Shown here one piece after another: positions 1 to 8,328 of a stretch of 64,000 nt of DNA. Below the pieces are notes generated by a model. It was not told the origin of the DNA. It worked only from the letters and a program-made list of their open reading frames with translations, and did no database searches. Both the position numbers and the translations under genes were made by a program. The stretch is from Micromonospora narathiwatensis (lineage in GTDB: Bacteria; Actinomycetota; Actinomycetes; Mycobacteriales; Micromonosporaceae), in contig NZ_LT594324.1 of the NCBI RefSeq assembly GCF_900089605.1, forward strand, positions 6,547,958 through 6,611,957, given 5' to 3'. Numbering within the stretch: position 1 is the first letter of the stretch; every line of letters begins with the position of its first letter.

Positions 1-2007
1 CGGTCCGAGTGGTTCACCAGCCTCGACAACCAGCTCTTCCTCAACATCGAGGTGAAGTCGAGCGCCGGCAGCGACTCGACCACGGTGCTGACGGTGAGCT
101 ACGACAGCGGAGCGGGCACGGAGATCGGCTCCGGCGGCACCGCCACCCTGTCCCGGTTCACCGACGCCGGCCAGTACATGTACCACCGGTTCAGCAACCC
201 GCTGGCCATCGACAAGGCGCCGGCCAAGGCCACCATCACCAGCAACAAGGGTGGCTCGGTCACGGTCGACGTGGCCAAGTGGCTGGGCAGCCCGCGCAAG
301 GTCACCGGTGACCACCCGTACGTGTCGGACTTCGTCGACCACTACATGGACCCGACCGAGATCACCGCCCGGTTCACCTCGCTGGCCGCGGAGTTCCCGA
401 AGCTCACCCAGCTGATCGACCTGCCGTACAAGACGAACGGCTACCGGCGTCAGGCGCAGGCGCAGTTCGGCACCGCCACGGCGAGCATCGTCTACGTCAC
501 CTCCAAGGCGTACGGCTCCGAGGGCGGCAACGACATCACCATGTCGCTGGTCAACCCGGGCGCGGCGAACGCCCCGCTGACGGTCGGCGTCTCCGGCAAG
601 GCCGTCACGGTGAACCTGGCGACCAACGGTTCCGGCGCGATCACCAGCACCGCGGCGCAGGTCGCCAACGCGGTCAACGGCAACGCCGACGCCGCCAAGC
701 TGCTCACGGCCAGCACCTACCGGGGCAACGCCGGCGCGGGCGCCGTGGCCGCGGCCGCCGCCACCAAGCTGACCGACAACCTGAAGGCGCCGGCGAGCGT
801 TTCCCGCGACCCGTTCCAGATGAAGGTGCTGCGGATCGGCAAGCACCGGGACGGCTCGAAGGTCGGCGTCTTCCTCTACTGCCAGGAGCACGCCCGGGAG
901 TGGGTGACCCCGCTGGTCTGCGTGGAGTCGGCCGAGCGGCTGCTGCGCAACTACGCGCAGGACCCGAACACCCGCAAGATCGTCGATGACCTGGACATCT
1001 TCATCCTGCCGGTGGTCAACCCGGACGGCGCGCACTACAGCATGTACGACTACAACATGCAGCGCCGGAACATGACCAACTACTGCCCGGCGTCCTCGGC
1101 GGACCCGGCCAACCGCAACGCCTGGGGCGTGGACATCAACCGGAACTTCTCGGTCGGTTCCGTCTACGACGGCTACAACGGCGGGTCGACGAGCTGCACC
1201 AGCGACACGTACTCCGGGCCGAGCAAGCTGTCCGAGCCGGAGGCGCGTAACGAGGTCTGGCTGGTCGACAACTTCCCGAACATCAAGCTCTCGATGAACA
1301 CCCACTCCTACGGCGGCTACTTCATGTGGCCTCCGGGCGCGTACAAGACCGCCGGGCGTGAGGTGCTGCCGCGGGTGGACCAGGGTACCGAGGCGTTCTT
1401 CTGGACCTCCTCGGACTACATCCTCTCCCGCGTGCAGGAGTACCGGGGCACCGCGATCTGGCCGGGCCGTACCGGACCGGTGACCGACGTGCTCTACTCG
1501 GCGGCCGGCAACAGCGCCGACGAGCACTGGTACAACCGGGGCATCATCGGCTGGGACTTCGAGGTCGGCGCGGACGTCTACAACCCGACGACCAAGCGGT
1601 TCACCGCGGTCGGCTTCCAGCCGACGTTCGCCGAGGGCCACGAGGAGGCGATGGAGTTCGCCAACGGCAACATCGGCATCCTCGAGGTCGCCCGGGCGTA
1701 CGCCACGGACAAGATCCAGCCGAAGAGCACGGTGAAGATCGTCAGCCAGCAGCCGGGCGCCACGACCTTCACCTTCACCACCAGCGAGCCGGCGAACGTG
1801 TACTACACGCTCGACGGCAGCCGGCCGACGTTCAACTCGCCCAAGCTGGCCCTCGCCGGCATGCGGGAGGGTGTCCAGAACCTCACGGTGAACAGCAACA
1901 CGACCATCAACTGGTTCTCCGTCGACATCGCCGGCAACGTGGAGAGCAACTACAAGCCGGACGGCAACGGCAAGAACTACAACAAGCAGACCGTAACCGT
2001 CAACTAA
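1..2007 (+). CDS. Secreted M14 zinc carboxypeptidase, 5' end missing
   Basis: The reading frame is open from base 1, so the start and any signal peptide lie outside the window. Counting codons from base 1, the zinc motif HARE is at codons 297-300, the third ligand His at 435 (NTHSYGG) and the catalytic Glu at 521 (WDFEVG). NPDG and DINRNF, typical of the M14 substrate pocket, lie between. A roughly 100-residue Ala/Gly/Thr-rich insert at about codons 155-262 interrupts the start of the catalytic domain. The C-terminus (from about codon 580) resembles the chitobiase C-terminal beta-sandwich fold, with a YYTLDGSRPT stretch. It probably trims C-terminal residues from extracellular peptides. The family call is firm; the substrate is unknown. 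A strong hairpin follows the stop. Confidence 0.9.
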   Translation, partial: RSEWFTSLDNQLFLNIEVKSSAGSDSTTVLTVSYDSGAGTEIGSGGTATLSRFTDAGQYMYHRFSNPLAIDKAPAKATITSNKGGSVTVDVAKWLGSPRKVTGDHPYVSDFVDHYMDPTEITARFTSLAAEFPKLTQLIDLPYKTNGYRRQAQAQFGTATASIVYVTSKAYGSEGGNDITMSLVNPGAANAPLTVGVSGKAVTVNLATNGSGAITSTAAQVANAVNGNADAAKLLTASTYRGNAGAGAVAAAAATKLTDNLKAPASVSRDPFQMKVLRIGKHRDGSKVGVFLYCQEHAREWVTPLVCVESAERLLRNYAQDPNTRKIVDDLDIFILPVVNPDGAHYSMYDYNMQRRNMTNYCPASSADPANRNAWGVDINRNFSVGSVYDGYNGGSTSCTSDTYSGPSKLSEPEARNEVWLVDNFPNIKLSMNTHSYGGYFMWPPGAYKTAGREVLPRVDQGTEAFFWTSSDYILSRVQEYRGTAIWPGRTGPVTDVLYSAAGNSADEHWYNRGIIGWDFEVGADVYNPTTKRFTAVGFQPTFAEGHEEAMEFANGNIGILEVARAYATDKIQPKSTVKIVSQQPGATTFTFTTSEPANVYYTLDGSRPTFNSPKLALAGMREGVQNLTVNSNTTINWFSVDIAGNVESNYKPDGNGKNYNKQTVTVN

Positions 2008-2026
2008 CCAGTCCTGACCGAACAGC

Positions 2027-2057
2027 GGTGGCCGTCGACCCCAGGTCGGCGGCCACC
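2027..2057 (+). terminator. Hairpin terminator after the carboxypeptidase
   Basis: Arms of 14 bases (2027..2040 and 2044..2057) are complementary apart from one G-U pair and enclose a 3-base loop. The hairpin lies 20 bases after the carboxypeptidase stop. There is no U-run, as is usual for high-GC actinobacteria. Confidence 0.7.
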
Positions 2058-2116
2058 GGCCTTATCCGCGACCACCCCGCTCGCGCCTCATCTCCGCCTC
2101 TCACCCGGAGCAACCG

Positions 2117-3388
2117 ATGCACACCCACACCCGGCCCGTACCCGCGCCGCCGGTCGACCCGTCGCGGGACGCCGCGCGCCGTCGCCGGACCCTGGTGCTC
2201 CTGACCCTGATCGTGGCGCCGATGGCCGCGGCGACCCTGCTCGGGATGGCGCTGCTCTGGCCGGCCGGGAAACCGGAGAACACCAGCGCCACCGCGAGCG
2301 CCCGTAGCCTCAGCCACCCCGAGGCGACCGTGCAGAGCGTGTCGACGTACGACTGCCCCGCGGCCAACCAGCGGCCCGGCCCGGACGGCCAGCAACAGCT
2401 GGTGACCTGCGCGTCGGTGCAGGCAAAGCTGGAGACCGGGCCGGAGAGCGGCGCCAGCGTGACCGTCGACGTGTCGGCGGAGGCGTACCGCGCCGGCCTC
2501 GGACCGGGCGACCGGATCAAGGTGATGCGCGTCTTCAACCACCAGAGCGGCCCGGCCGTGTACGCCTTCTACGACTACTCGCGGAGCCTGCCCCTCGCGC
2601 TGCTCGCGGCGGCCTTCGCCGCGGCCGTCATCGCGGTGGCCAGGATGCGCGGGCTGAAGGCCCTCATCGGGCTCGGCGTCGCCTACCTGGTCATCGTCAA
2701 GTTCATGCTGCCCGCGTTGCTGGCCGGTGAGTCCGGCCTGCTGGTCGGCGTGGTCGGCGCGGCGGCGATCATGTTCGTCGTCATCTATCTCGCGCACGGC
2801 TTCTCGGCCCGCACCACCACCGCGCTGATCGGTACGCTGTTCGGCCTGCTGGCCACGGCCGGTATCGGGCTCTGGGCCGCCACCGCCGCCCACCTGACCG
2901 GCCTCGGTGACCACGACAGCACCGTGCTCGCCCTGTTCGACACCCGGATCAGCCTGCCGGAGATCGTGCTCTGCGGCGTCATCGTGGCCGGACTGGGCGT
3001 GCTCAACGACGTCACCATCACCCAGTCCTCGGCCGTGTGGGAGCTGCACGAAATGGGCTCGGACAGCTCCGCCCGCACCCTGTTCGGCAGCGCCATGCGG
3101 ATCGGCCGCGACCACATCGCCTCGACCGTCTACACCATGGCCTTCGCGTACGCCGGGGCCGCCCTGCCCGTCATGCTGCTGATCAACGCCTACGACCGTC
3201 CGCTGCTCAACGTGCTCAGCACGGCCCAGATAGCCGAGGAGATCGTCCGGACGCTGGTCGCCTCCATCGGTCTGGTGCTCGCGATCCCGCTCACCACGGC
3301 GGTCGCCGTCGCGGTCGTCAAGGCCGTCGGAGTCGCGACGCCCACCCCGGCCCCGATCGGCGACGAGTCGCCGGCGGCCACCGGATGA
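2117..3388 (+). CDS. YibE/F-like multi-pass membrane protein
   Basis: A 423-residue protein. A cytoplasmic N-terminus is followed by one membrane anchor (about residues 32-52), an extracytoplasmic segment containing YDCPAANQ, and seven or so further membrane helices from about residue 155. The pattern matches the YibE/F family, whose role is poorly defined; some members have been linked to transport. The ATG at 2117 has a GGAG ribosome-binding site about 7 bases upstream. The protein ends in a short Ala/Pro tail. It appears to be a single-gene unit between a hairpin (2027..2057) and the repeat-containing promoter region at 3437..3469. Confidence 0.8.
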   Translation: MHTHTRPVPAPPVDPSRDAARRRRTLVLLTLIVAPMAAATLLGMALLWPAGKPENTSATASARSLSHPEATVQSVSTYDCPAANQRPGPDGQQQLVTCASVQAKLETGPESGASVTVDVSAEAYRAGLGPGDRIKVMRVFNHQSGPAVYAFYDYSRSLPLALLAAAFAAAVIAVARMRGLKALIGLGVAYLVIVKFMLPALLAGESGLLVGVVGAAAIMFVVIYLAHGFSARTTTALIGTLFGLLATAGIGLWAATAAHLTGLGDHDSTVLALFDTRISLPEIVLCGVIVAGLGVLNDVTITQSSAVWELHEMGSDSSARTLFGSAMRIGRDHIASTVYTMAFAYAGAALPVMLLINAYDRPLLNVLSTAQIAEEIVRTLVASIGLVLAIPLTTAVAVAVVKAVGVATPTPAPIGDESPAATG

Positions 3389-3436
3389 CCGACCCGGCCG
3401 CGCGGCCACAGCCGTCGCCGGAGCCGCACCGACTCT

Positions 3437-3469
3437 CTTAACCTTCCCCGGTGCCGGGCTTAACCTTCC
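3437..3469 (+). promoter_or_regulatory. Tandem CTTAACCTTCC direct repeat
   Basis: The 11-mer CTTAACCTTCC occurs exactly twice, at 3437..3447 and 3459..3469. The copies are 22 bp apart, about two helical turns. They lie 18-50 bases upstream of the small secreted protein at 3488. Same-face direct repeats of this kind are typical of OmpR/PhoP-family response-regulator sites. No sensor or regulator gene is visible nearby. Confidence 0.45.
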
Positions 3470-3487
3470 TTCGGGGACACTCGGCGC

Positions 3488-3973
3488 ATGGGCCGTCGAC
3501 CGCTCCTCGCCGCCGTCGGATGGTTGGCCACCACCGTCGCCGCCACGCTCGTCGGGCTGGGCGCGATCCGGCTGGTCGGCGACGGCATCACCGGCACCCC
3601 TGGCGGCGTACGCGACCAGCGGGAGGTCGCCAGCGCACTCGCGTCACCCGAGCCGGCGCCCCCCGCGTCGGGCGGCCCGACCGGGAGCCCGACACCGACG
3701 GCCGCCCCGGCGAGCCCGACGCCGACCGTCAGCCCGACCGCCACCGCCGCCCAGCGAAGTTTCGCCACCCCCGGCGGTACGGCGGTCGCCGAGTGCGGCC
3801 CGGCCGGGGTACGCCTGGTCACCTGGTCGCCCCGCCAGGGCTACTGGGTCAAGGAGACTCCCGACCGGGGGCCGGACGACCACGTCGAGGTCCGGTTCGA
3901 GGGCCCGGCGGGTGAGCACGAGCTGAAGCTGCGGTGCGTCGGCGGGCAACCGGTCGCGGAGAGCCACGACTGA
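3488..3973 (+). CDS. Small secreted or membrane-anchored protein with Pro/Thr linker
   Basis: A 161-residue protein of unrecognised family. It has an N-terminal signal or anchor helix (residues 6-28), a low-complexity linker rich in SPTP/TATP (about 53-90), then a compact C-terminal domain of about 70 residues. That domain has two cysteines (in AECGP and LRCVGG) that could form a disulfide. The helix-linker-small-domain design is common in actinobacterial cell-envelope proteins. The paired direct repeats just upstream suggest two-component control. The ATG at 3488 is taken as the start because the signal helix follows it directly. Confidence 0.65.
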   Translation: MGRRPLLAAVGWLATTVAATLVGLGAIRLVGDGITGTPGGVRDQREVASALASPEPAPPASGGPTGSPTPTAAPASPTPTVSPTATAAQRSFATPGGTAVAECGPAGVRLVTWSPRQGYWVKETPDRGPDDHVEVRFEGPAGEHELKLRCVGGQPVAESHD

Positions 3974-4234
3974 GTCCGGCGCGGACAGTCCCGGGTGGGA
4001 ACGAGCGCACGGCGCCGCCCGACCTGGGTCGTAACGTCGCCGCGCTCTGGCCGTCTCCCACCACCGCAGCCGTACGGCGGTACGACAGCGGGGACTTGGC
4101 TCGACCGGCCCAGTGTGAACCGGTCCTGGGGGACCTGATCCCCGCCGAGGAGGGATCCAAACCACGGAGAGTGGCAAATTCCACCATCTGCGCGTCCCGG
4201 CTTCACCGCCCCGTGGACCGGGTATGTGCGCGCC

Positions 4235-4627
4235 ATGGAGCATTTCACGATCGCGACCGCCGCCGAGAAGAGTCCGGAGTTCCGTCGGGTGCTGTGGACC
4301 GGAGGACACACCCAGCTGGTCATCATGACGATTCCGCCGGGCGGGGAGATCGGCGAGGAGGTCCACGAGGGCATCGACCAGATCCTCACCTTCGTCAGCG
4401 GCACCGGCGAGGCCCGGGTCGCCGGTGAGCGCAAGGAGGTCGTCTCCGGTGACCTGGTGGTCGTACCGGCCGGGACGAAGCACAACTTCGTCAACACCGG
4501 CCCCAACCCGCTCGTCCTCTACACCGTCTACGGCCCGCCCGACCATGCCGACGGGGCCGTGCACCGGACCAAGGAGGAGGCCGAGGCGGCCGAGGCGGCC
4601 GGCCAGGACGAGCCGCCCACCTCCTGA
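4235..4627 (+). CDS. Single-domain cupin protein
   Basis: A 130-residue small beta-barrel protein. The first cupin motif is recognisable around [21 protein letters not shown], although it has fewer histidines than the canonical version. The second motif has [14 protein letters not shown]. The likely metal ligands are the Glu/His residues of VHEGIDQ and the His of TKHNF. The C-terminus is an acidic Glu/Ala tail. The start at ATG 4235 is preferred over the in-frame GTG at 4226 because MEHFTI opens the domain. The 260 bases upstream hold only small inverted repeats and no gene. Function cannot be assigned from sequence. Confidence 0.75.
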   Translation: MEHFTIATAAEKSPEFRRVLWTGGHTQLVIMTIPPGGEIGEEVHEGIDQILTFVSGTGEARVAGERKEVVSGDLVVVPAGTKHNFVNTGPNPLVLYTVYGPPDHADGAVHRTKEEAEAAEAAGQDEPPTS

Positions 4628-4668
4628 CCGGCACGGCTGAACGCGACGGCTCCGGGTACCCGGAGCGG

Positions 4669-5080
4669 GTGCACCAGCCGGCGATCTCCGACTACGGATT
4701 CCTCTCCGACTGCCGCTCCGGGGCCCTGGTCGGCCGGGACGGATCGATCGACTGGTGGTGCCCGGACCGGTTCGACGCCCCGTCGGTCCTGGGCCGGCTG
4801 CTCGATCACCGTCGACGGCCTGGTACGGCGCTGGAGCACCGACCCGGCGGGCTTCGTGCTCTGCTCGTTCTGGCTGGTGCACTGCCTGATGAAGGCGGGA
4901 GAACCGGAACGGGCCCGGGTGCTGTTCGAGAACGTCCTCGGGCACGCCAACGACCTGGGACTCTTCGCCGAGCAGATTGACCTGGACAGCGGTGCGCAGC
5001 TCGGCAACATGCCCCAGGCGCTGTCGCACATCGGCATGATCAACGCGGCCTGGCGGCTGACCAACCCGACCGCCGAATGA
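4669..5080 (+). pseudogene. GH15 trehalase/glucoamylase-like remnant with internal deletion
   Basis: The 5' part in frame 1 (GTG 4669 to about 4800) encodes the characteristic GH15 opening [21 protein letters not shown]. From about 4802, frame 2 encodes a typical GH15 C-terminus ([45 protein letters not shown]). The two parts meet at about 4800 in different frames. Only about 410 bp remain, against roughly 1.8 kb in intact family members, so the catalytic centre is missing. I read this as a deletion of about 1.4 kb that also shifted the frame. Confidence 0.8.
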
Positions 5081-5086
5081 GCCGGG

Positions 5087-6274
5087 TCACACCAGCGGCA
5101 CGCCGGAGACGTCCACCGTCTCCGGGTACTTCAGCCCCGCGCCGGTGTTCAACACCACCACCCGCTCGTCGGCCCGGATCCATCCCCCGGCGCGCAGTTG
5201 CCGGGCGGCGGTCAGGCAGGCGGCCCCCTCCGGGCAGAGCAGCAGGCCCTCCCGTCCGGCGAAGTCGCGCAGGTCGGCGAGGATCTCGGCGTCGTCGACG
5301 GCGATCGCGGTCCCGCCGCTGTCCCGCAGCGCGGCGAGGATCAGCTCGTCGCCGAGCGGGGACGGCACGGTGATGCCGAACGCCAGCGTGCGCGCGTCCG
5401 TCCACGGGGTGGCCCGCGGCTCGCCGGCCGCGAACGCCCGCACGATCGGGGCGCAGCCGGTGGACTGCACCGCCACGAGCCGGGGCAGCTTGTCCTCCAC
5501 CCAGCCCAGCTCGCGCAGCTCGTGCAGCGCCTTGTGGATACCGATCAGCCCGACCCCGCCGCCGGTCGGATAGATGATCACGTCGGGCACCTGCCAGCCG
5601 AGCTGCTCGACGATCTCGTACCCCATGGTCTTCTTGCCCTCCAGGCGGTACGGCTCGCGCAGCGTGCCGGCGTCGAAGATCCGCCCGTCCGACTCGGCGA
5701 CCAGCCCCGCCACCCACCGCCCGGCGTCGCTGATCAGGCCGTCCACCAGGCGCAGGTCGGCCCCGGCCGCGACGCACTCCCGCCGGCAGATGGTGGGCGC
5801 GTCGAGCGGCATGGCGATGGTCGCGCCCATTCCGGCCCGAGCCGCGTACGTTGCCCAGGCCGCCCCGGCGTTGCCGTTGGTCGGCATGGCGATCCGCTCG
5901 ACGCCCAGCTCCCGGGCCCGGCTCACCCCCACCGCCGCGCCCCGGGCCTTGAACGACCCGGTCGGGGTCAGCCCCTCGTCCTTCACGATCAGTTCCGCGA
6001 TCCCGATCTCGGCGCCGTACGCGGGGGCGCGCAGCAGCGGCGTCCAGCCCTCGCCGAGCGTGGTGACGAAGCGGGGATCGGCCACCGGCAGCAGCTCCCG
6101 GTAGCGCCACAGGTCGGCCGCGCGGAGGCCGAACTGCTCGGGGGTCACCGACGCGGCCACCGCGGCCAGGTCGTAGCGGGCCAGCAGCGGGGAGCCGCAG
6201 TCGCACAGGTTCTGCAACGTCGCCGCCGGGCGCTCCCGGCCGCAGCGCGGGCACTCCAGGTGCGTCAGGTGCAC
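5087..6274 (-). CDS. thrC: Threonine synthase (PLP-dependent)
   Basis: A 395-residue fold-type II PLP enzyme that would convert O-phosphohomoserine to threonine. It opens with a zinc-ribbon-like segment (C8, C11, C24, C26), which is common in stand-alone threonine synthases. The Schiff-base lysine is K109 in TPTGSFKARG. The Gly-rich phosphate loop reads TGGGVGL and the C-terminal region LLCPEGAA. The start is set at GTG 6274, which has GAGGAG 7 bases upstream; an open frame continues further upstream but belongs to shadow coding. It lies 8 bases after the LigD-like gene and may be cotranscribed with it. It could be a second copy or a related lyase, since the usual hom and thrB neighbours are absent. 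Confidence 0.8.
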   Translation of the reverse strand: MHLTHLECPRCGRERPAATLQNLCDCGSPLLARYDLAAVAASVTPEQFGLRAADLWRYRELLPVADPRFVTTLGEGWTPLLRAPAYGAEIGIAELIVKDEGLTPTGSFKARGAAVGVSRARELGVERIAMPTNGNAGAAWATYAARAGMGATIAMPLDAPTICRRECVAAGADLRLVDGLISDAGRWVAGLVAESDGRIFDAGTLREPYRLEGKKTMGYEIVEQLGWQVPDVIIYPTGGGVGLIGIHKALHELRELGWVEDKLPRLVAVQSTGCAPIVRAFAAGEPRATPWTDARTLAFGITVPSPLGDELILAALRDSGGTAIAVDDAEILADLRDFAGREGLLLCPEGAACLTAARQLRAGGWIRADERVVVLNTGAGLKYPETVDVSGVPLV

Positions 6275-6282
6275 GATGCTCC

Positions 6283-7317
6283 TCAGCTCGTGTCGATGCT
6301 CAGCCAGTGCCGGCTGCGCCGACCCGGCTCGTACGGGGAGTCGAGGCGCTTGGCCACCACGCCCGGGAGCCCCTGCTCGCCGGCGGTCCGCAGGGCGTCC
6401 GCGCCGACACCCGGGAACCACGGCGGAGTCTGCCAGTGCCGTCCGGTGAGCGCCAGACCGTCGAGCAGCTCGCGGCGCTGGGCGTACGGCACGTCGAGGG
6501 TGGTCACGCCCTCCAGCCAGAGCAGGTCGACGGCGAGGAACTGGCCGTCCCGCTTGGTGGGCGCCCTGACCCGCCCGGCCGGGTCGATACGGACCAGCAC
6601 GCCGTCCAGCACCGCCTCGGTGGGTGCCAGCTCCTCGGCCATCGCGCGCAGCCACGGGTACGCCCCGGTGATCTCCTCGTCGGCCTCGTCCAGCAGTCGC
6701 AGCCGGCCGCCCGAGACGTACGCCAGCGCCCGTACGCCGTCCCAGCGCAGCTCGTAGCCCCACTCCGCCCCGTCCTTCGGGAGCCGTTTCCCGGGTGTCG
6801 GACGCATCGGGCGGACCAGTTCGGGCATCGGCGTCCAGCCCTCCGGCGCCGGGTCGGTGCGCCGGACCATCCAGTCCCGGCCCCGGCCTCCGGTGGCGAA
6901 CAGCACGTACCGGCCGTTCGTCCGCTTCCCGTCGAGCACCACGATCACCTCGTCGTCGCGCCACTTCTCGGCGCGGTAGGTGCCGGTGTCGTGGATGGTC
7001 ATCCGTCCGCCGCCGTACTCGCCGGCCGGGATCTCACCGTGGAAGGTCAGGTACTCCATCGGGTGGTCCTCGGTGTGCACGGCGAGGTGGTTGCGGCCGG
7101 GGTCGCGGGGCAGGCCGCGCGGCACCGCCCAGGAGGCGAGCACGCCGTCGTGTTCCAGGCGCAGGTCCCAGTGCAGGCTGCGGGCGTGGTGCTGCTGGAT
7201 GACGAAGCGGGGCCTGCGCCGGGAGGGCCGCCTCCGCCGTGGGCCCTGTTCCGGCAGAGGCTCGGGGGTACGCGCCGCGTCCCGCTTCCGCCGGTACTCC
7301 TCCAGCCGGTCAGCCAC
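6283..7317 (-). CDS. LigD-type 3'-phosphoesterase with degenerate ligase domain
   Basis: A 344-residue protein. A basic N-terminal stretch is followed by a LigD phosphoesterase domain (about 37-155) with the expected H43/H44, H49, D51, R53 and the HPMEY segment. The C-terminal half (about 165-344) aligns with the ATP-dependent ligase nucleotidyltransferase domain. However, the nucleotide-accepting lysine of motif I is Arg191 (ELRWDGVRA, where active ligases have K), and the terminal motif ends HWLSIDTS without its usual lysines. The repair nuclease half is probably active; the ligase half is probably not catalytic. The start at GTG 7317 is the best guess; GTG 7332 is an alternative. Ku and a LigD polymerase are not in the window. 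Confidence 0.8.
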   Translation of the reverse strand: MADRLEEYRRKRDAARTPEPLPEQGPRRRRPSRRRPRFVIQQHHARSLHWDLRLEHDGVLASWAVPRGLPRDPGRNHLAVHTEDHPMEYLTFHGEIPAGEYGGGRMTIHDTGTYRAEKWRDDEVIVVLDGKRTNGRYVLFATGGRGRDWMVRRTDPAPEGWTPMPELVRPMRPTPGKRLPKDGAEWGYELRWDGVRALAYVSGGRLRLLDEADEEITGAYPWLRAMAEELAPTEAVLDGVLVRIDPAGRVRAPTKRDGQFLAVDLLWLEGVTTLDVPYAQRRELLDGLALTGRHWQTPPWFPGVGADALRTAGEQGLPGVVAKRLDSPYEPGRRSRHWLSIDTS

Positions 7318-7433
7318 TCCCGCATTGTCCGGCACACCGGGGGAGTCGGCACGGCGGATCGTCCGGTTCCTGCCAGGGCGTAACGGTCCGCGGCCCTGCC
7401 GGTGAGCGGCGGCATGGCTGGGGCGATCACGGG

Positions 7434-7439
7434 TAGAAC
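7434..7439 (+). promoter_or_regulatory. Candidate -10 box, start-proximal promoter
   Basis: TAGAAC ends 7 bases before the ATG of the aldo/keto reductase. There is no ribosome-binding site in between, which fits a leaderless or near-leaderless transcript. Several other genes here share the spacing. Confidence 0.4.
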
Positions 7440-7446
7440 AGCCGCC

Positions 7447-8232
7447 ATGACCAGCCCTGAACAGCCCACCGTCCTGCTTCCCGGCGAGGTCCGGATGCCG
7501 CTGCTCGGTTTCGGCACCTGGCAGGCCACCGGCGAGGCCGGGTACGCCGCCGTGCTCGCCGCCCTCGACGCCGGCTACCGGCACATCGACACCGCCACCA
7601 TGTACGGCAACGAGCGGGAGGTCGGCCGGGCGGTCAAGGAGAGCGGGCTGCGCCGGGAGGACGTCTTCATCACCACGAAGCTGCCGCCTGAGCGGGTGGG
7701 CCGGGAGCGGGAGACCATCGAGGCGAGCCTGGCCGCCCTGGACACCGACCACGTCGACCTGTGGCTGATCCACTGGTCGCCGACCTCGCCGGGCGAGGGC
7801 ATCCCGGTCTGGCGGGAGTTGCTCGCCGCCCGCGACGAGAACATGGCGCGGGCCGTCGGGGTGAGCAACCACAGCATCAGCCAGATCGACGAGCTGATCC
7901 AGGCCACCGAGGAGAATCCGGCGGTCAACCAGATCCGGTGGAGCCCGTCGCTCTACGACCGGCAGGTGCACGCCGCGCACCGGGACCGCGGCGTGGTGCT
8001 GGAGGGCTACAGCCCGCTCCGGACCACCGACCTGTCCGATCCGGTGCTGGTCCGGATCGCCGCGGCGCACAACGTCTCGCCCGCGCAGGTGGTGCTGCGC
8101 TGGCACATCGACCACGAGACCGTGGTCATCCCCAAGTCGGTGACGCCGGACCGGATCCGGGCCAACGCCGACGTCTTCGGTTTCTCGCTGACCGCCGAGG
8201 AGATGCGGGACATCGACGCTCTCGGCGGCTGA
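7447..8232 (+). CDS. Aldo/keto reductase
   Basis: A 261-residue NADPH-dependent oxidoreductase of the AKR (TIM-barrel) superfamily. The catalytic tetrad is complete: D48 (HIDTA), Y53 (MYGNE), K78 (TTKLP) and H109 (LIHW). Cofactor motifs VGVSNH and VIPKSV are present. Family members reduce 2,5-diketo-gluconate or other small carbonyl compounds; the substrate here is unknown. The start at ATG 7447 agrees with the domain boundary and the promoter-like box at 7434..7439. It is transcribed alone and runs into a double hairpin terminator shared with the convergent GH12 gene. Confidence 0.88.
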   Translation: MTSPEQPTVLLPGEVRMPLLGFGTWQATGEAGYAAVLAALDAGYRHIDTATMYGNEREVGRAVKESGLRREDVFITTKLPPERVGRERETIEASLAALDTDHVDLWLIHWSPTSPGEGIPVWRELLAARDENMARAVGVSNHSISQIDELIQATEENPAVNQIRWSPSLYDRQVHAAHRDRGVVLEGYSPLRTTDLSDPVLVRIAAAHNVSPAQVVLRWHIDHETVVIPKSVTPDRIRANADVFGFSLTAEEMRDIDALGG

Positions 8233-8241
8233 CCTCGGCGG

Positions 8242-8282
8242 ACCGGGCCGGCGGCTGCTGTCGGGAGGCCCGCCGGCCCGGT
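8242..8282. terminator. Terminator hairpin between convergent genes, first
   Basis: Perfect 13-base arms (8242..8254 and 8270..8282) around a 15-base loop lie 10 bases after the reductase stop. A second hairpin follows at once. Confidence 0.75.
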
Positions 8283-8283
8283 G

Positions 8284-8311
8284 CGGGGCGCGGTCGACGG
8301 ACCGCGCCCCG
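8284..8311. terminator. Terminator hairpin between convergent genes, second
   Basis: Perfect 12-base arms (8284..8295 and 8300..8311) with a GACG tetraloop are followed by TTCCGTTCG. It is placed 17 bases beyond the GH12 stop and can serve both strands. Confidence 0.8.
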
Positions 8312-8328
8312 TTCCGTTCGTCGCCCGG

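Noticed and set aside
2000..3409. A 469-codon minus-strand open frame
   Set aside because: Antisense shadow of the YibE/F gene, with repetitive Arg/Gly/Asp composition and no domain.
3974..4234. Small inverted repeats (for example GGGGA-N5-TCCCC at 4129..4143) before the cupin gene
   Set aside because: The arms are short, and GC-rich chance symmetry is common here. No terminator or riboswitch could be supported.
5198..6757. A 519-codon plus-strand open frame
   Set aside because: It is antisense to the threonine synthase and LigD-like genes, both of which have clear active-site motifs.
5087..6964. A longer threonine synthase fused to upstream sequence
   Set aside because: The frame stays open upstream, but that part is an out-of-frame shadow of the LigD-like gene. 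The GTG at 6274 has a good ribosome-binding site.
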